Assembly: GCF_042427575.1 (NCBI RefSeq)
Contig: NZ_JBHMFD010000009.1
Location: forward strand, 1-64,000
Direction of reading: 5' to 3'
From: Bergeyella porcorum
GTDB lineage: Bacteria > Bacteroidota > Bacteroidia > Flavobacteriales > Weeksellaceae
Length of the DNA: 64,000 bases
Numbering within the stretch: the stretch's first letter is position 1; every line of letters begins with the position of its first letter. The translations under genes were made by a program, and so were the position numbers. The notes beneath the pieces were generated by a model. That model did not search any database, was not told where the DNA came from, and saw only the letters and a list, made by a program, of their open reading frames with translations. Positions 8,582-16,781 of this stretch are shown here, one piece after another.

Positions 8582-10678
8582 TTACTTCACAATCTTCATT
8601 TCGTTCAGTAGCCATTTGGCATCGGCATATTTATCAATAATGAAAAGAATGTACTTGGTATCTACCATTATATTTCGGCTAAAACGAGGGTCAAAGTTGA
8701 TGTCACTCATTGTTCCTTCCCATTGGCGGTCAAAATTGAGTCCTATCAAATTACCGTGGGCATCCAATGCTGGACTTCCCGAGTTACCGCCCGTAGTGTG
8801 GTTGGTCGCCGTAAAATTGACAGGAACATCACCCGTTGCGTTTTTGTACACGCCAAAGTCTTTTTTATTGTAAAGTTCTATCAGTTTTTGTGGTACATCA
8901 AATTCATAATCTCCAGGCACATATTTTTCCATCACACCAGCAAGGTGAGTCTGATAGCCGTAGTAAAGTGCATCTTTCGGATTAGAACCTTTCACTTGCC
9001 CATAGGCTACACGCAGTGTAGAGTTGGCATCTGGGAAGAAAGGTCTGCTCTTATCCGTTGCCATCTGCTGTGCCATAAAGGTTTTTTGCTCTTTATCAAT
9101 CTGCTTTTGAAGTTCGGTATATCGGTCTGCAACCTTTCCGAAATAGGCTTTTTTCAGCATTACTAAAACGCCCATCAGCGGGTCATTAGCGATTTCTTTT
9201 TTTAAAGCCTCTTGGTTTTCAAAAACTTTATTGATATCGCTGTGGGTAGTAGCTCCATTGAAAGGTTTTCTCCCCGTCACCACAGAGTTTTTAGACCATC
9301 CTTCTACTGCGTTCAAAGTTTTATCCAAATCTTTGAATTGGGCAAAACCTTCTGGCAAGAACTGCTCTGGCGTTTTAAGAGCGTAAAGGTTAAGGATTTT
9401 CGCTGTTACTTTGGCGTCTAATTCTCCATCATAATCCTTGTAGATGGACGCCAATCTCTTGGTGTCAATTTTATTCTGAGCCAAAAGCCCTTCGTATAGG
9501 TTGAGTAGCATCAGCGTTTCTGAATTTCTAAGCAACTCGCTGTAATATGCACGGTTGAGGGCATACGGAGCTTGCTCGTTGTACAATCTATTCAGATTAT
9601 CCACCGTGGTTTTTACCGCTGGATTTTTCTTGATGAGTTCCGCTTCATAAGCCTTTTTCTTGGCTACGGCGTTGGATTTTTTAAGCCCCTCTACCTCGCC
9701 TTGCCATTTCTTCCAATAGTTGGCAGTAGAAGCAAATTTAGATGCATATTTTATTCTGGTAGCGTCATCGGTACGCATCTTTTCATCTAAGACCTTCAAG
9801 GCAATATCCCTTACGGAAATCATTGCAGGGTCTATCTCATTCATTATTTTTTCTACAGCAATGGCTGGAAGGTATTCTTGCGTTCTCCCTGGAAATCCGA
9901 AAACAAAAGTAAAATCTCCCTCTTTCTTGTCTTTGATGGAAATTGGCAAGAAATGTTTAGGCTGATATGGGACATTGTCTTTGGAGTATTCTGCAGGCTT
10001 ATTGTTTTTATCCGCATAGATTCTAAACACGGCAAAATCCCCTGTATGCCTTGGGAACACCCAGTTATCTGTATCTGAACCAAATTTACCAATAGAAGAT
10101 GGCGGAGCCCCCACCAAGCGAACATCTTTGTAAGATTCTATGATGTAGGCGTAGTATTTATTACCATAATACATTGATTTTACCACCACTTTTTGGTAAG
10201 GTTCTACTTTGAAGGAAGCTTTTACCTTCTCTATATTTTGATTAATCTCCGCTTCGGAAAGGTTGGGATTTCCTGCCAGCACCTCGTTGGTCACTTCTTT
10301 AATATCCACCACGAAATCTGCCGTTACCCCAGGATTAGGCAATTCTTCACTCATATTTTTTGCCCAAAAACCATTTTTAAGATAATCGTTTTGAAGGGTA
10401 GAATGAGCCTGAATTTCACTATAACCACAATGGTGATTGGTAAGGAGCAAACCTTTTGGAGAGATAATTTCCCCCGTACAGCCGCCATCGTACTGCACTA
10501 CAGCATCCTTAATGCTGGGTTTATTCGGGTTGAAAATATCTTTTGCAGAAATTTTCATACCGAGTTCTTTCATTTCTTTTTCATTGAGTTCGGTAGGCAT
10601 CCACATTCCGCCGTATTGCTGTGCAAAAGCCATTACTGCAGGAAATAGAGCCGATAGAAGTATATTCTTTCTTAGCAT
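8582..10678 (-). CDS. S46 family dipeptidyl-peptidase, DPP11 type (Asp/Glu-specific)
   Basis: Periplasmic serine exopeptidase that removes N-terminal dipeptides; in asaccharolytic Bacteroidota these feed amino-acid catabolism. The signal peptide ends at AFAQ (residue 20). Catalytic residues fit the family: His in TNHHCGY (82-83), an Asp in the HTGDFAVFR segment, and Ser633 in GNSGSP. Arg651 in NFDRQWEG lies 18 residues after the catalytic Ser. In Porphyromonas DPP11 the pair is Ser655/Arg673, and that Arg confers preference for Asp or Glu, while DPP7 has Gly there. The 698 residues are close to the usual length. It appears monocistronic. Confidence 0.92.
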   Translation of the reverse strand: MLRKNILLSALFPAVMAFAQQYGGMWMPTELNEKEMKELGMKISAKDIFNPNKPSIKDAVVQYDGGCTGEIISPKGLLLTNHHCGYSEIQAHSTLQNDYLKNGFWAKNMSEELPNPGVTADFVVDIKEVTNEVLAGNPNLSEAEINQNIEKVKASFKVEPYQKVVVKSMYYGNKYYAYIIESYKDVRLVGAPPSSIGKFGSDTDNWVFPRHTGDFAVFRIYADKNNKPAEYSKDNVPYQPKHFLPISIKDKKEGDFTFVFGFPGRTQEYLPAIAVEKIMNEIDPAMISVRDIALKVLDEKMRTDDATRIKYASKFASTANYWKKWQGEVEGLKKSNAVAKKKAYEAELIKKNPAVKTTVDNLNRLYNEQAPYALNRAYYSELLRNSETLMLLNLYEGLLAQNKIDTKRLASIYKDYDGELDAKVTAKILNLYALKTPEQFLPEGFAQFKDLDKTLNAVEGWSKNSVVTGRKPFNGATTHSDINKVFENQEALKKEIANDPLMGVLVMLKKAYFGKVADRYTELQKQIDKEQKTFMAQQMATDKSRPFFPDANSTLRVAYGQVKGSNPKDALYYGYQTHLAGVMEKYVPGDYEFDVPQKLIELYNKKDFGVYKNATGDVPVNFTATNHTTGGNSGSPALDAHGNLIGLNFDRQWEGTMSDINFDPRFSRNIMVDTKYILFIIDKYADAKWLLNEMKIVK

Positions 10679-10806
10679 TGTTTAAAATTTTGGGGTTAAA
10701 AATACGGATTTTTGGAGAATTATTCTACGATAAAAGATTTCATTTTTTTGATAATTACGGCTTGTAAACTTTCAATTAGTCAGCATTACTCTTGTTATAA
10801 TAAAAA

Positions 10807-10832
10807 AATTCCAACCCTTATAAGTTGGAATT
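10807..10832 (-). terminator. Terminator of pepD
   Basis: AATTCCAAC (10807-10815) pairs with GTTGGAATT (10824-10832). The minus-strand T run follows, 11 bp past the pepD stop. Confidence 0.85.
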
Positions 10833-10842
10833 TTATTTTTTA

Positions 10843-12282
10843 TTATTTCTTTGGAATATTAGCTAAAATATCTTTCAGATACCCCCAAAACTTCTGAGTG
10901 GAAGAGATGCTGGCTCTTTCGTCTGGTGAATGTGCCCCACGGATGGTAGGTCCAAAGCTTACCATCTCCATCTCTGGATAATTGGCTCCAATAATACCAC
11001 ATTCTAGCCCTGCGTGGCACGCTACAATATGAGGCTTTGATGTAAATTTTTCCTCATAAAGTTGCTCCATTACTTTTACTATTTCGGAACCTGGCTTAGG
11101 TTTCCATCCTGGGTATGAGCCACTAAACTCTACCTTAATTCCAGCTAATTCAAACACAGATTTTAATTGCTCTGCTACAGCCATCTTGGAAGACTCTACA
11201 GAAGAACGCGTGAGACAAAGGATTTTCAGCTCCCCGTTTTTAAGGGCTACTCTGGCAACATTATTAGATGCTTCTACCAAGTCTGCCACATCTGGACTCA
11301 TTCTATAAACGCCATTGTGTGCTGATTTCAAGGCTAAAACTATCTTTTGGGAATGTTCTACAGAGATTCCTTTCTCCGAGGAAGGATACTGTGCTATGGA
11401 AATGCTCAACTCTTTTTCTAATGATTCAAATTCTTCTAAAATCTCAGCTTTCAATTCTGAAAAAGCATCTAAGTATTGTTCTGCATTTTTCACCGATATT
11501 ACCGCAATGGCTTCCCTCGGGATAGCATTTCTAAGGCTTCCCCCTTCTATGGAGATAAGCTGAAGATTTTGTTCTAATGCAGGATAAAGCAATCGTCCTA
11601 AAATGATATTAGCATTCCCCAGTCCTTTGTGAATATCCATACCAGAATGCCCACCCTGCAATCCTTTAATCTCTATGCGAAGTGTGGTACCTGCTACAGA
11701 CTCTTGTGGATAGCTCTGTGTAGCCGTTACATCTATCCCTCCTGCACAGCCTATATCTATCTCATCATCTTCTTCGGTATCTAGGTTGAGGAGAATCTCA
11801 CCGTGAAGTTGCCCCGGCTTTAAGGCTAATGCCCCCGTCATTCCTGTTTCTTCATCTATGGTAAAAAGAGCCTCCAATGCAGGATGTGGAATATCTGAAC
11901 TTTCTAAAACTGACATTATTGCCGCCACTCCCAAGCCGTTATCCGCTCCCAAAGTAGTTCCTTTGGCTTTTACCCAATCACCATCAATTTCCATCTCTAT
12001 GCCTTGGGTTTCAAAATCAAATTCTACATCATTGTTTTTCTGGCAAACCATATCTAAGTGAGACTGAAGCACTACTGGCTTTCGGTCTTCCATACCTAGG
12101 GTGGCTGGTTTTTTGATGATGACATTGCCTACCTCATCTACGGTAGTTTCAAGTCCCAATTGCTCGCCAAAGTTTTTGATAAAAGCAATCACTTTTTCTT
12201 CCTTTTTAGAAGGTCTAGGAACTGCATTGAGTGCAGCAAAATTTTTCCAAATAATTTTAGGTTCTATATCTGTAAGATTCAT
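10843..12282 (-). CDS. pepD: Aminoacyl-histidine dipeptidase (peptidase D, M20C family)
   Basis: Cytosolic zinc dipeptidase (beta-Ala-His dipeptidase type) that splits dipeptides, including those with C-terminal histidine. Metal-site motifs are visible: SHLDMVCQ (about 80), GADNGLGVA (about 118), the catalytic DEETG (about 148), NLDTEED (about 174) and CHAGLECGIIG near the C-terminus, followed by GPTIRGAHSPDE. The 479 residues match PepD. There is no signal peptide, so it probably handles dipeptides imported after digestion by the secreted peptidases encoded nearby. It is a single-gene unit with promoter element and terminator. Confidence 0.94.
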   Translation of the reverse strand: MNLTDIEPKIIWKNFAALNAVPRPSKKEEKVIAFIKNFGEQLGLETTVDEVGNVIIKKPATLGMEDRKPVVLQSHLDMVCQKNNDVEFDFETQGIEMEIDGDWVKAKGTTLGADNGLGVAAIMSVLESSDIPHPALEALFTIDEETGMTGALALKPGQLHGEILLNLDTEEDDEIDIGCAGGIDVTATQSYPQESVAGTTLRIEIKGLQGGHSGMDIHKGLGNANIILGRLLYPALEQNLQLISIEGGSLRNAIPREAIAVISVKNAEQYLDAFSELKAEILEEFESLEKELSISIAQYPSSEKGISVEHSQKIVLALKSAHNGVYRMSPDVADLVEASNNVARVALKNGELKILCLTRSSVESSKMAVAEQLKSVFELAGIKVEFSGSYPGWKPKPGSEIVKVMEQLYEEKFTSKPHIVACHAGLECGIIGANYPEMEMVSFGPTIRGAHSPDERASISSTQKFWGYLKDILANIPKK

Positions 12283-12298
12283 ATATGAATATTTTTTC

Positions 12299-12306
12299 CA
12301 AATTTA
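12299..12306 (-). promoter_or_regulatory. -7 promoter element of pepD
   Basis: On the minus strand this reads TAAATTTG, a full match to TAnnTTTG, 16 bp before the pepD ATG. Confidence 0.5.
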
Positions 12307-12360
12307 AGAATAAAAAAACGGACCGAAAAGTTTTATCAGTCCATTAACTTTTGAAAGATG

Positions 12361-12966
12361 TTATCCTCTTGCTCTTTCCAGAAGCACCATCATCATTAGT
12401 GATAGGATAATTAGACTTTCTTTATCATCGGTAATATCTACTTTTCTTCTGAGCTGAAAGCGTCTCCCGAAAAATGAAGGCATTTTTTTAAGTTCGAAAA
12501 GTAGATTTCCGTTTCTATCTTTTACATCATAAGTAGGATTGAGGAAATATCCCGTAAAGAAACCTATAATTGGTAATTCTCCCACGAAGCTGTCCCAAAA
12601 TTTCACCCACGCATTGCGTTCGGAGATATGATATTGCACTTGTTTATTTTCGTCTAAAACTTCGTAGGTAGATTTCCACAGAGAACGCATTCCCTTTCTA
12701 GCTAAAGTGCCTACAAGATTTCCCAAATGGTCTCGTAACGCATAAGAAGCATTGAAATCTATCCATTGATTGGCAGCGATATGATACAACTCTTCTCTAC
12801 GACTTTCATCTGAAAATACCACCACTTTTTCCTTTAGTTTGAAAAGTTTTTGGCGTACATAGCACACATAGTTGCCATTGGCATCTGTAATATTAAAATC
12901 ACTAGAAAGTGTAGAAATTCTGAATTTAAAATCCAATGGATAATTGAGGTTTTTAAGCGTCATCAT
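12361..12966 (-). CDS. LURP-one-related / tubby-C-like fold protein
   Basis: A 201-residue protein with no signal peptide. The pattern of short beta-strand pairs (FNITDANGNYVCYVRQK, YALRDHLGNLVGTL, YDVKDRNGNLLFELKK) with repeated D-x-x-GN turns is that of the LURP-one-related family (formerly DUF567), a tubby-C-like barrel. Some tubby-fold proteins act as phospholipid scramblases or membrane tethers, but the bacterial members have no assigned role. The C-terminus is hydrophobic (LIILSLMMMVLLERARG), possibly a membrane segment. Two adjacent ATG codons are possible starts (12966 or 12963). The neighbours give no functional hint. Confidence 0.75.
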   Translation of the reverse strand: MMTLKNLNYPLDFKFRISTLSSDFNITDANGNYVCYVRQKLFKLKEKVVVFSDESRREELYHIAANQWIDFNASYALRDHLGNLVGTLARKGMRSLWKSTYEVLDENKQVQYHISERNAWVKFWDSFVGELPIIGFFTGYFLNPTYDVKDRNGNLLFELKKMPSFFGRRFQLRRKVDITDDKESLIILSLMMMVLLERARG

Positions 12967-13072
12967 AATTTATTTTTCTCAAAGATAATTATTTTTACTA
13001 TACCTGAAGTTTAAACTACTCTAGTATGCTATGCAGTTTTAAATAAAATCTCAAATATATTATCAAAATCAT

Positions 13073-13504
13073 CTATTTTACTCTATAACTAAAAGTAGTA
13101 TCTATTTTATGAATATGATTTTTGGAACCATCAATATTTATTTTAATAACAATGCTATCTGTATCAGATTTTAAAGAATAAACCTTCATAAGCTCACTAT
13201 ACACAGAATCACTAAATACTCTAATATTATTTTTATTAAGCCTAACATTAGGGCTATCTATACCACCTCTTTCTATTGAAATGTAATGTATTTTTTCACC
13301 TTTATGAGGATAAAAATATGTAATATAAAGTCCAGTACTTTTTTTAAAATTTTCAAAAAAAGATATTTCTTTTGAAGTCATTGTATGAGCATCAGCTTTA
13401 CCCATAGCTAAAGACCAAAAAATCATATTTCCGATAATAACAAATAATAAAACCATTGGTGTCCCAATGAGAAATAATTTTAAAATATTTTCTTTTTTCA
13501 TCAT
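13073..13504 (-). CDS. Hypothetical protein with one N-terminal membrane segment
   Basis: A 143-residue protein I do not recognise. Residues about 10-33 (LFLIGTPMVLLFVIIGNMIFWSL) form one transmembrane helix; the remainder is a soluble, lysine- and serine-rich domain, probably outside the cytoplasm. The coding sequence is noticeably more AT-rich than its neighbours (many ATA, AAA and TTT codons), which may reflect recent transfer or weak selection. Two ATG codons are in tandem at the start. The next gene downstream on this strand is the tubby-like gene about 107 bp away, so co-transcription is uncertain. Confidence 0.6.
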   Translation of the reverse strand: MMKKENILKLFLIGTPMVLLFVIIGNMIFWSLAMGKADAHTMTSKEISFFENFKKSTGLYITYFYPHKGEKIHYISIERGGIDSPNVRLNKNNIRVFSDSVYSELMKVYSLKSDTDSIVIKINIDGSKNHIHKIDTTFSYRVK

Positions 13505-13741
13505 TTTAATCCAAAAAAAATCATTTTTATAACGAAAAATTTTAACAACTTTTTTTTCAATACCTTGATTTTACACAATCTAAAATACAACTAGTAAAGA
13601 TAAGCAATTAATCGGTTTGCAGTTTAATTTCCTAACTTATTCAAAAATCTATCATAAGAATCCACTTACCATTCATCAGCTTGATAAAAGCTAACATTTT
13701 CCATCATATCCAAATTTCCAATGTTAATTTTACATTAATTA

Positions 13742-13792
13742 TTTGTTAATTCAATTTAAATTCACTTACTTTGTATTGGATTATCATCCAAT
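13742..13792 (+). promoter_or_regulatory. Promoter and adjacent inverted repeat upstream of the small exported protein
   Basis: TTTG at 13742-13745 and TTACTTTG at 13766-13773 are 20 bp apart and match the -33/-7 arrangement with one mismatch. Immediately after comes a perfect inverted repeat, ATTGGAT (13775-13781) and ATCCAAT (13786-13792), placed as either an operator or a 5'-UTR hairpin. Otherwise the gap 13505-13825 holds nothing I can identify. Confidence 0.5.
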
Positions 13793-13825
13793 TCACTGAT
13801 TAACAACCCTAAAATTACAAGTAAG

Positions 13826-14212
13826 ATGAAAAATACAATATTGAAAACCTTCGGTTTTATAGGCGTTTTGGCGATTTCAGCAGTTTTCTCTAACGCTAAA
13901 GCTCAGGACGCAAACCTCTTGCAGGAAGTGAATATAACACAAAAAGATAATTTCAAACAACTGAGAAACTTGGTATCTCAAAACTTTGATTTTACCAACC
14001 CTAATTTATCAGAGGGCAATACGGAAAGTGTAGTTAAATTTGAAGTAGCTGAAAATGGAAAAATCAGCAATGTGGAAGTTAGTGGCGACTGCAAATACAT
14101 CAATGAAGAGCTGAAAAATGTAATGACACAGCTTAGCTATAAGTTTCACAATCCTAATCAGTTATCCAATGTCTATGTGATGCCTATCAACATTCTCATT
14201 GCATCAAGATAA
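13826..14212 (+). CDS. Small exported protein with TonB-C-terminal-like domain
   Basis: A 128-residue secreted protein with a signal peptide (MKNTILKTFGFIGVLAISAVFSNAKAQ). The mature part contains VVKFEVAENGKISNVEVSG, then a helix (INEELKNVMTQL) and PINILIA. This is the strand-turn-helix pattern of the TonB C-terminal domain (V-x-F-x-V-x-x-x-G-x-I), but with no membrane anchor or proline-rich linker. Stand-alone periplasmic domains like this are common in Flavobacteriia and their role is unknown. It has its own promoter and a strong terminator, so it is transcribed alone. Confidence 0.7.
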   Translation: MKNTILKTFGFIGVLAISAVFSNAKAQDANLLQEVNITQKDNFKQLRNLVSQNFDFTNPNLSEGNTESVVKFEVAENGKISNVEVSGDCKYINEELKNVMTQLSYKFHNPNQLSNVYVMPINILIASR

Positions 14213-14237
14213 CAGCAAAATCATTTAAAGCCAAAAG

Positions 14238-14272
14238 AAGCCGTCTCACAACCCGTGTAAGACGGCTTTTTG
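14238..14272 (+). terminator. Terminator after the TonB-C-like gene
   Basis: AAGCCGTCT (14238-14246) pairs with AGACGGCTT (14260-14268), followed by a T run. Confidence 0.88.
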
Positions 14273-14295
14273 ATTTTTGCTATCCTATTATTATA

Positions 14296-14322
14296 CCTCC
14301 CCCTGCCCCTTTCAAAGAGGAA
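14296..14322. repeat. Degenerate copy of the C-rich palindromic repeat
   Basis: CTCCCCCTGCCCC followed by TTTCAAAGAGG resembles the 29-bp element found four times at 62.6-63.2 kb, with several substitutions that spoil its inner stem. Confidence 0.5.
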
Positions 14323-14429
14323 TGCTATTGACACCGTTTTTATTCCACGCCAGTCGCATTATTCTCATTAAACATAGGAACAATAAAAAACCTCATTAAA
14401 ATTGATTCAATAAGGTTTTTCATATCATT

Positions 14430-14711
14430 TTACTCGTCTTCGTACTGTTCCAGATAATAGGCAAAACTAAACCCATCTACTTGCTCCTCCACATCTTCTA
14501 AAGTTGATAGCAGGTCTTCAAAATCCTCCAATTGCTCCACGCTCATATTCACGAACTCTATGCGCAGAGGCATTGGCAACTCCCCTGTTATCACATCTTC
14601 CAAAGCATCCAGATTGTCTCCAAAATACTCTGGTAAAGATACTTTCTCTTTCAGCTGAGTGTAGAAATCTTCGTAATCTCCTATCTCTACAAAATCTATA
14701 TATACCGTCAT
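14430..14711 (-). CDS. Barstar family ribonuclease inhibitor
   Basis: Cytosolic immunity protein that plugs the active site of a barnase-type RNase. The 93-residue length and sequence fit barstar: MTVYIDFVEIGDYEDFYTQL at the start, PEYFGDNLDALEDVITG (the barstar Y-x-x-NLDAL-x-D binding helix), then an acidic C-terminal half (EQLEDFEDLLSTLEDV). I use the ATG at 14711 because a longer reading would run into the barnase gene in another frame and add unrelated residues. It starts 14 bp downstream of the barnase stop codon, so RNase and inhibitor are co-transcribed. Confidence 0.9.
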   Translation of the reverse strand: MTVYIDFVEIGDYEDFYTQLKEKVSLPEYFGDNLDALEDVITGELPMPLRIEFVNMSVEQLEDFEDLLSTLEDVEEQVDGFSFAYYLEQYEDE

Positions 14712-14725
14712 TGTTTCTATTTTTT

Positions 14726-15208
14726 TTATTGTTTTTGAAAACTTTTGTAATGATTGTGCGTTAGCCAGACCTCCCCTTTCTTGGTAAACACAATACGGTC
14801 TGCTCCACGATTGCCACAATTATAGTTGACATCCGCCTCGAAATATTGCTCCCCTTTAGGTAACTTTCCTTCCCTATTAGAGAAGCGGTCTCCACCAATA
14901 GCTTGCCCTGGCAGCACCTCACAGAGATTCCCTTGGGAAGGTATCCAGCCTTTCTTTTTCGCTTCAGACTTGGTAAGATAGTAGGAGGGCAATGTTCCAT
15001 TTTGTTTCACGAAAGGAATTACCACTTCCTCCGAGGTCAGCTCGTCTATTGCCTTAGAATCTGATGTCCTTGAAACCTCTTTTGTTTCACTAAAAGTATT
15101 CATCTCCTCCTGCGTGGCTTCATTTTTCTCTAACAAGCGAGGCAACAGCGTTCCTATGACAATCCCTACTGCAAGGATGAGTAATGTTTTTATTATTTTA
15201 AAATTCAT
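14726..15208 (-). CDS. Barnase-type guanyl-specific ribonuclease, exported or membrane-anchored
   Basis: Secreted endoribonuclease of the barnase (N1/T1) family. An N-terminal hydrophobic segment (residues 5-24) is followed by a linker to about 65 and then the RNase domain. The match to barnase is close: LPSYYLTKSEAKKKGWIPSQ, IGGDRFSNREGKLP, EADVNY with the general-base Glu, NRGADRIVFT supplying the two catalytic Arg, and THNHYKSF with the catalytic His near the C-terminus. Two cysteines (NLCEV, NYNCGN) could form a disulfide. The hydrophobic segment may be an uncleaved anchor. Its stop is 14 bp from barstar and its start is 9 bp from the hutH stop. Confidence 0.9.
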   Translation of the reverse strand: MNFKIIKTLLILAVGIVIGTLLPRLLEKNEATQEEMNTFSETKEVSRTSDSKAIDELTSEEVVIPFVKQNGTLPSYYLTKSEAKKKGWIPSQGNLCEVLPGQAIGGDRFSNREGKLPKGEQYFEADVNYNCGNRGADRIVFTKKGEVWLTHNHYKSFQKQ

Positions 15209-15217
15209 TATTTATCT

Positions 15218-16705
15218 TTAGTTCACTACAAAAGCCCTATCGCGGATAAGCTCCGCAATGGCTAAAATATCTTTACCTATCAGCCTATCGTCTTCCAATT
15301 TAGCCACTTTACTTCTTACAATATCATAGTTCTTTTCGATAATCTCTGAACATTGGGCGGGTCTTCGGAATTCCAAACCTTGTGCTGCATACATCAACTC
15401 GATGGCAAAAATATTCACCAAATTATCCAACACCTGATTAAACTTTCTCCCCGAAATACTGCCCATAGACACGTGGTCTTCCTGCCCCAGACTGGTAGGC
15501 ACGCTATCTGCTGATGCAGGGAAACATAAGGTTTTATTCTCGGTAACCAACGCCGCAGAGGTGTATTGCGGAATCATAAAGCCAGAGTTAAGCCCAGAGT
15601 ATTCTGTGAGCAATCTTGGCAAGCCAAATTTGCCTTCCAATAAAAGGTAGCACCTCCTATCCGAGATATTTCCCAACTCCGCCGATGCCAAAGTGGCGTA
15701 GTCTAACGGCAAAGCCATCAGCTGCCCGTGAAAATTTCCACCAGAGATAGACTCTTCAGCACTCAAAACAATAGGATTATCCGTTACAGAGTTCAGCTCC
15801 GTTTCTGCCATTTGTTTCAGATGTTCAAAGGCATTTCTGCTGGCACCGTGCACCTGCGGTACACATCGGAAAGAATAAGGGTCTTGTACTCTATCACAAA
15901 ACTCGTGTGAAGAGAGATTTTCAGAATCTTTTAGAAAGTGAAGCATCCTAGCCGCTACTTTTTTACTCCCTTCAAATGGGCGAATATCGTGCAACTCCTT
16001 CTTAAATGGGCTTGCAGAGCCTCGGTAGGCTTCTAGCGACATTGCGGCTGCCATATCTGCTAGGTCTAAGAGGTATTCCATTTTCTCTAATCCTTTGATG
16101 GCGTGGGCAAGGATGAACTGCGTTCCGTTAATCAAGCCCAAACCTTCTTTTGGCCCAAGCTTTAACGGTTCTAGTTGATGCTCTTTCAATACGATTTCCG
16201 TATCACAAGGCTCCCCATCTTTCCATACTTTTCCCAGACCTATCAACGGCAAAACTAAGTGCGATAGCGGTGCCAAATCTCCCGATGCCCCCACCGAGCC
16301 CTGCTCTGGCACTACGGGGATAATGTCTTTCTCCAGCATTAGCACCATACGCTCTATCACTTCCAGAGAAACCCCCGAAAATCCTTTGGACAGGGCGTGG
16401 ACTTTAGCAATCATCATTATCTTAGAAAGCTCTTTATCTATGGGTTTTCCTACGCCTACTGCGTGAGAGATGATGAGATTATGCTGCAACTGAGCCGTTT
16501 CCTCTTCAGAAATCTTCACATCGCAGAGGGGACCAAATCCCGTGTTAATCCCATAGACCGTTCTATCTGACTCTACAATCTTTCGGACATTTTTTTGCGA
16601 TTTTAATATTTGATTTTTAGCTTCTTTGGTCAGTTTTCCTTTCGATGGATTCTTTGCAATTGCCAAAACATCGTGAAAAGTAAATGTATCTATACCGTAA
16701 ATCAT
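15218..16705 (-). CDS. hutH: Histidine ammonia-lyase
   Basis: Cytosolic enzyme that converts L-histidine to trans-urocanate and ammonia, the first step of histidine breakdown. The self-forming MIO cofactor motif Ala-Ser-Gly is in GSVGASGDLAPLSHL. Other landmarks are YGINTGFGPL near residue 50, NGTQFI, and FHGQ with ALPLDYATLASAELGNISDRR. The 495 residues are normal length. No hutU, hutI or hutG is adjacent. It is upstream of, and probably co-transcribed with, the barnase-barstar pair 9 bp away. A histidine-derived carbon and nitrogen supply fits the peptide-degrading gene set. Confidence 0.95.
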   Translation of the reverse strand: MIYGIDTFTFHDVLAIAKNPSKGKLTKEAKNQILKSQKNVRKIVESDRTVYGINTGFGPLCDVKISEEETAQLQHNLIISHAVGVGKPIDKELSKIMMIAKVHALSKGFSGVSLEVIERMVLMLEKDIIPVVPEQGSVGASGDLAPLSHLVLPLIGLGKVWKDGEPCDTEIVLKEHQLEPLKLGPKEGLGLINGTQFILAHAIKGLEKMEYLLDLADMAAAMSLEAYRGSASPFKKELHDIRPFEGSKKVAARMLHFLKDSENLSSHEFCDRVQDPYSFRCVPQVHGASRNAFEHLKQMAETELNSVTDNPIVLSAEESISGGNFHGQLMALPLDYATLASAELGNISDRRCYLLLEGKFGLPRLLTEYSGLNSGFMIPQYTSAALVTENKTLCFPASADSVPTSLGQEDHVSMGSISGRKFNQVLDNLVNIFAIELMYAAQGLEFRRPAQCSEIIEKNYDIVRSKVAKLEDDRLIGKDILAIAELIRDRAFVVN

Positions 16706-16781
16706 TATAATAATTTTTTAAGCCCTAAATTTAAAGTTAATTATTGAAATATTAAAATGTTATCCTTAGAGTTAAAGTATT

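Noticed and set aside
12314..12352. Terminator downstream of the pepD promoter region
   Set aside because: Only a 4-bp GGAC/GTCC stem with a long loop; too weak to call.
14712..14819. N-terminal extension of barstar
   Set aside because: The extra 36 residues come from another frame of the barnase gene; barstar homology starts at the ATG at 14711.
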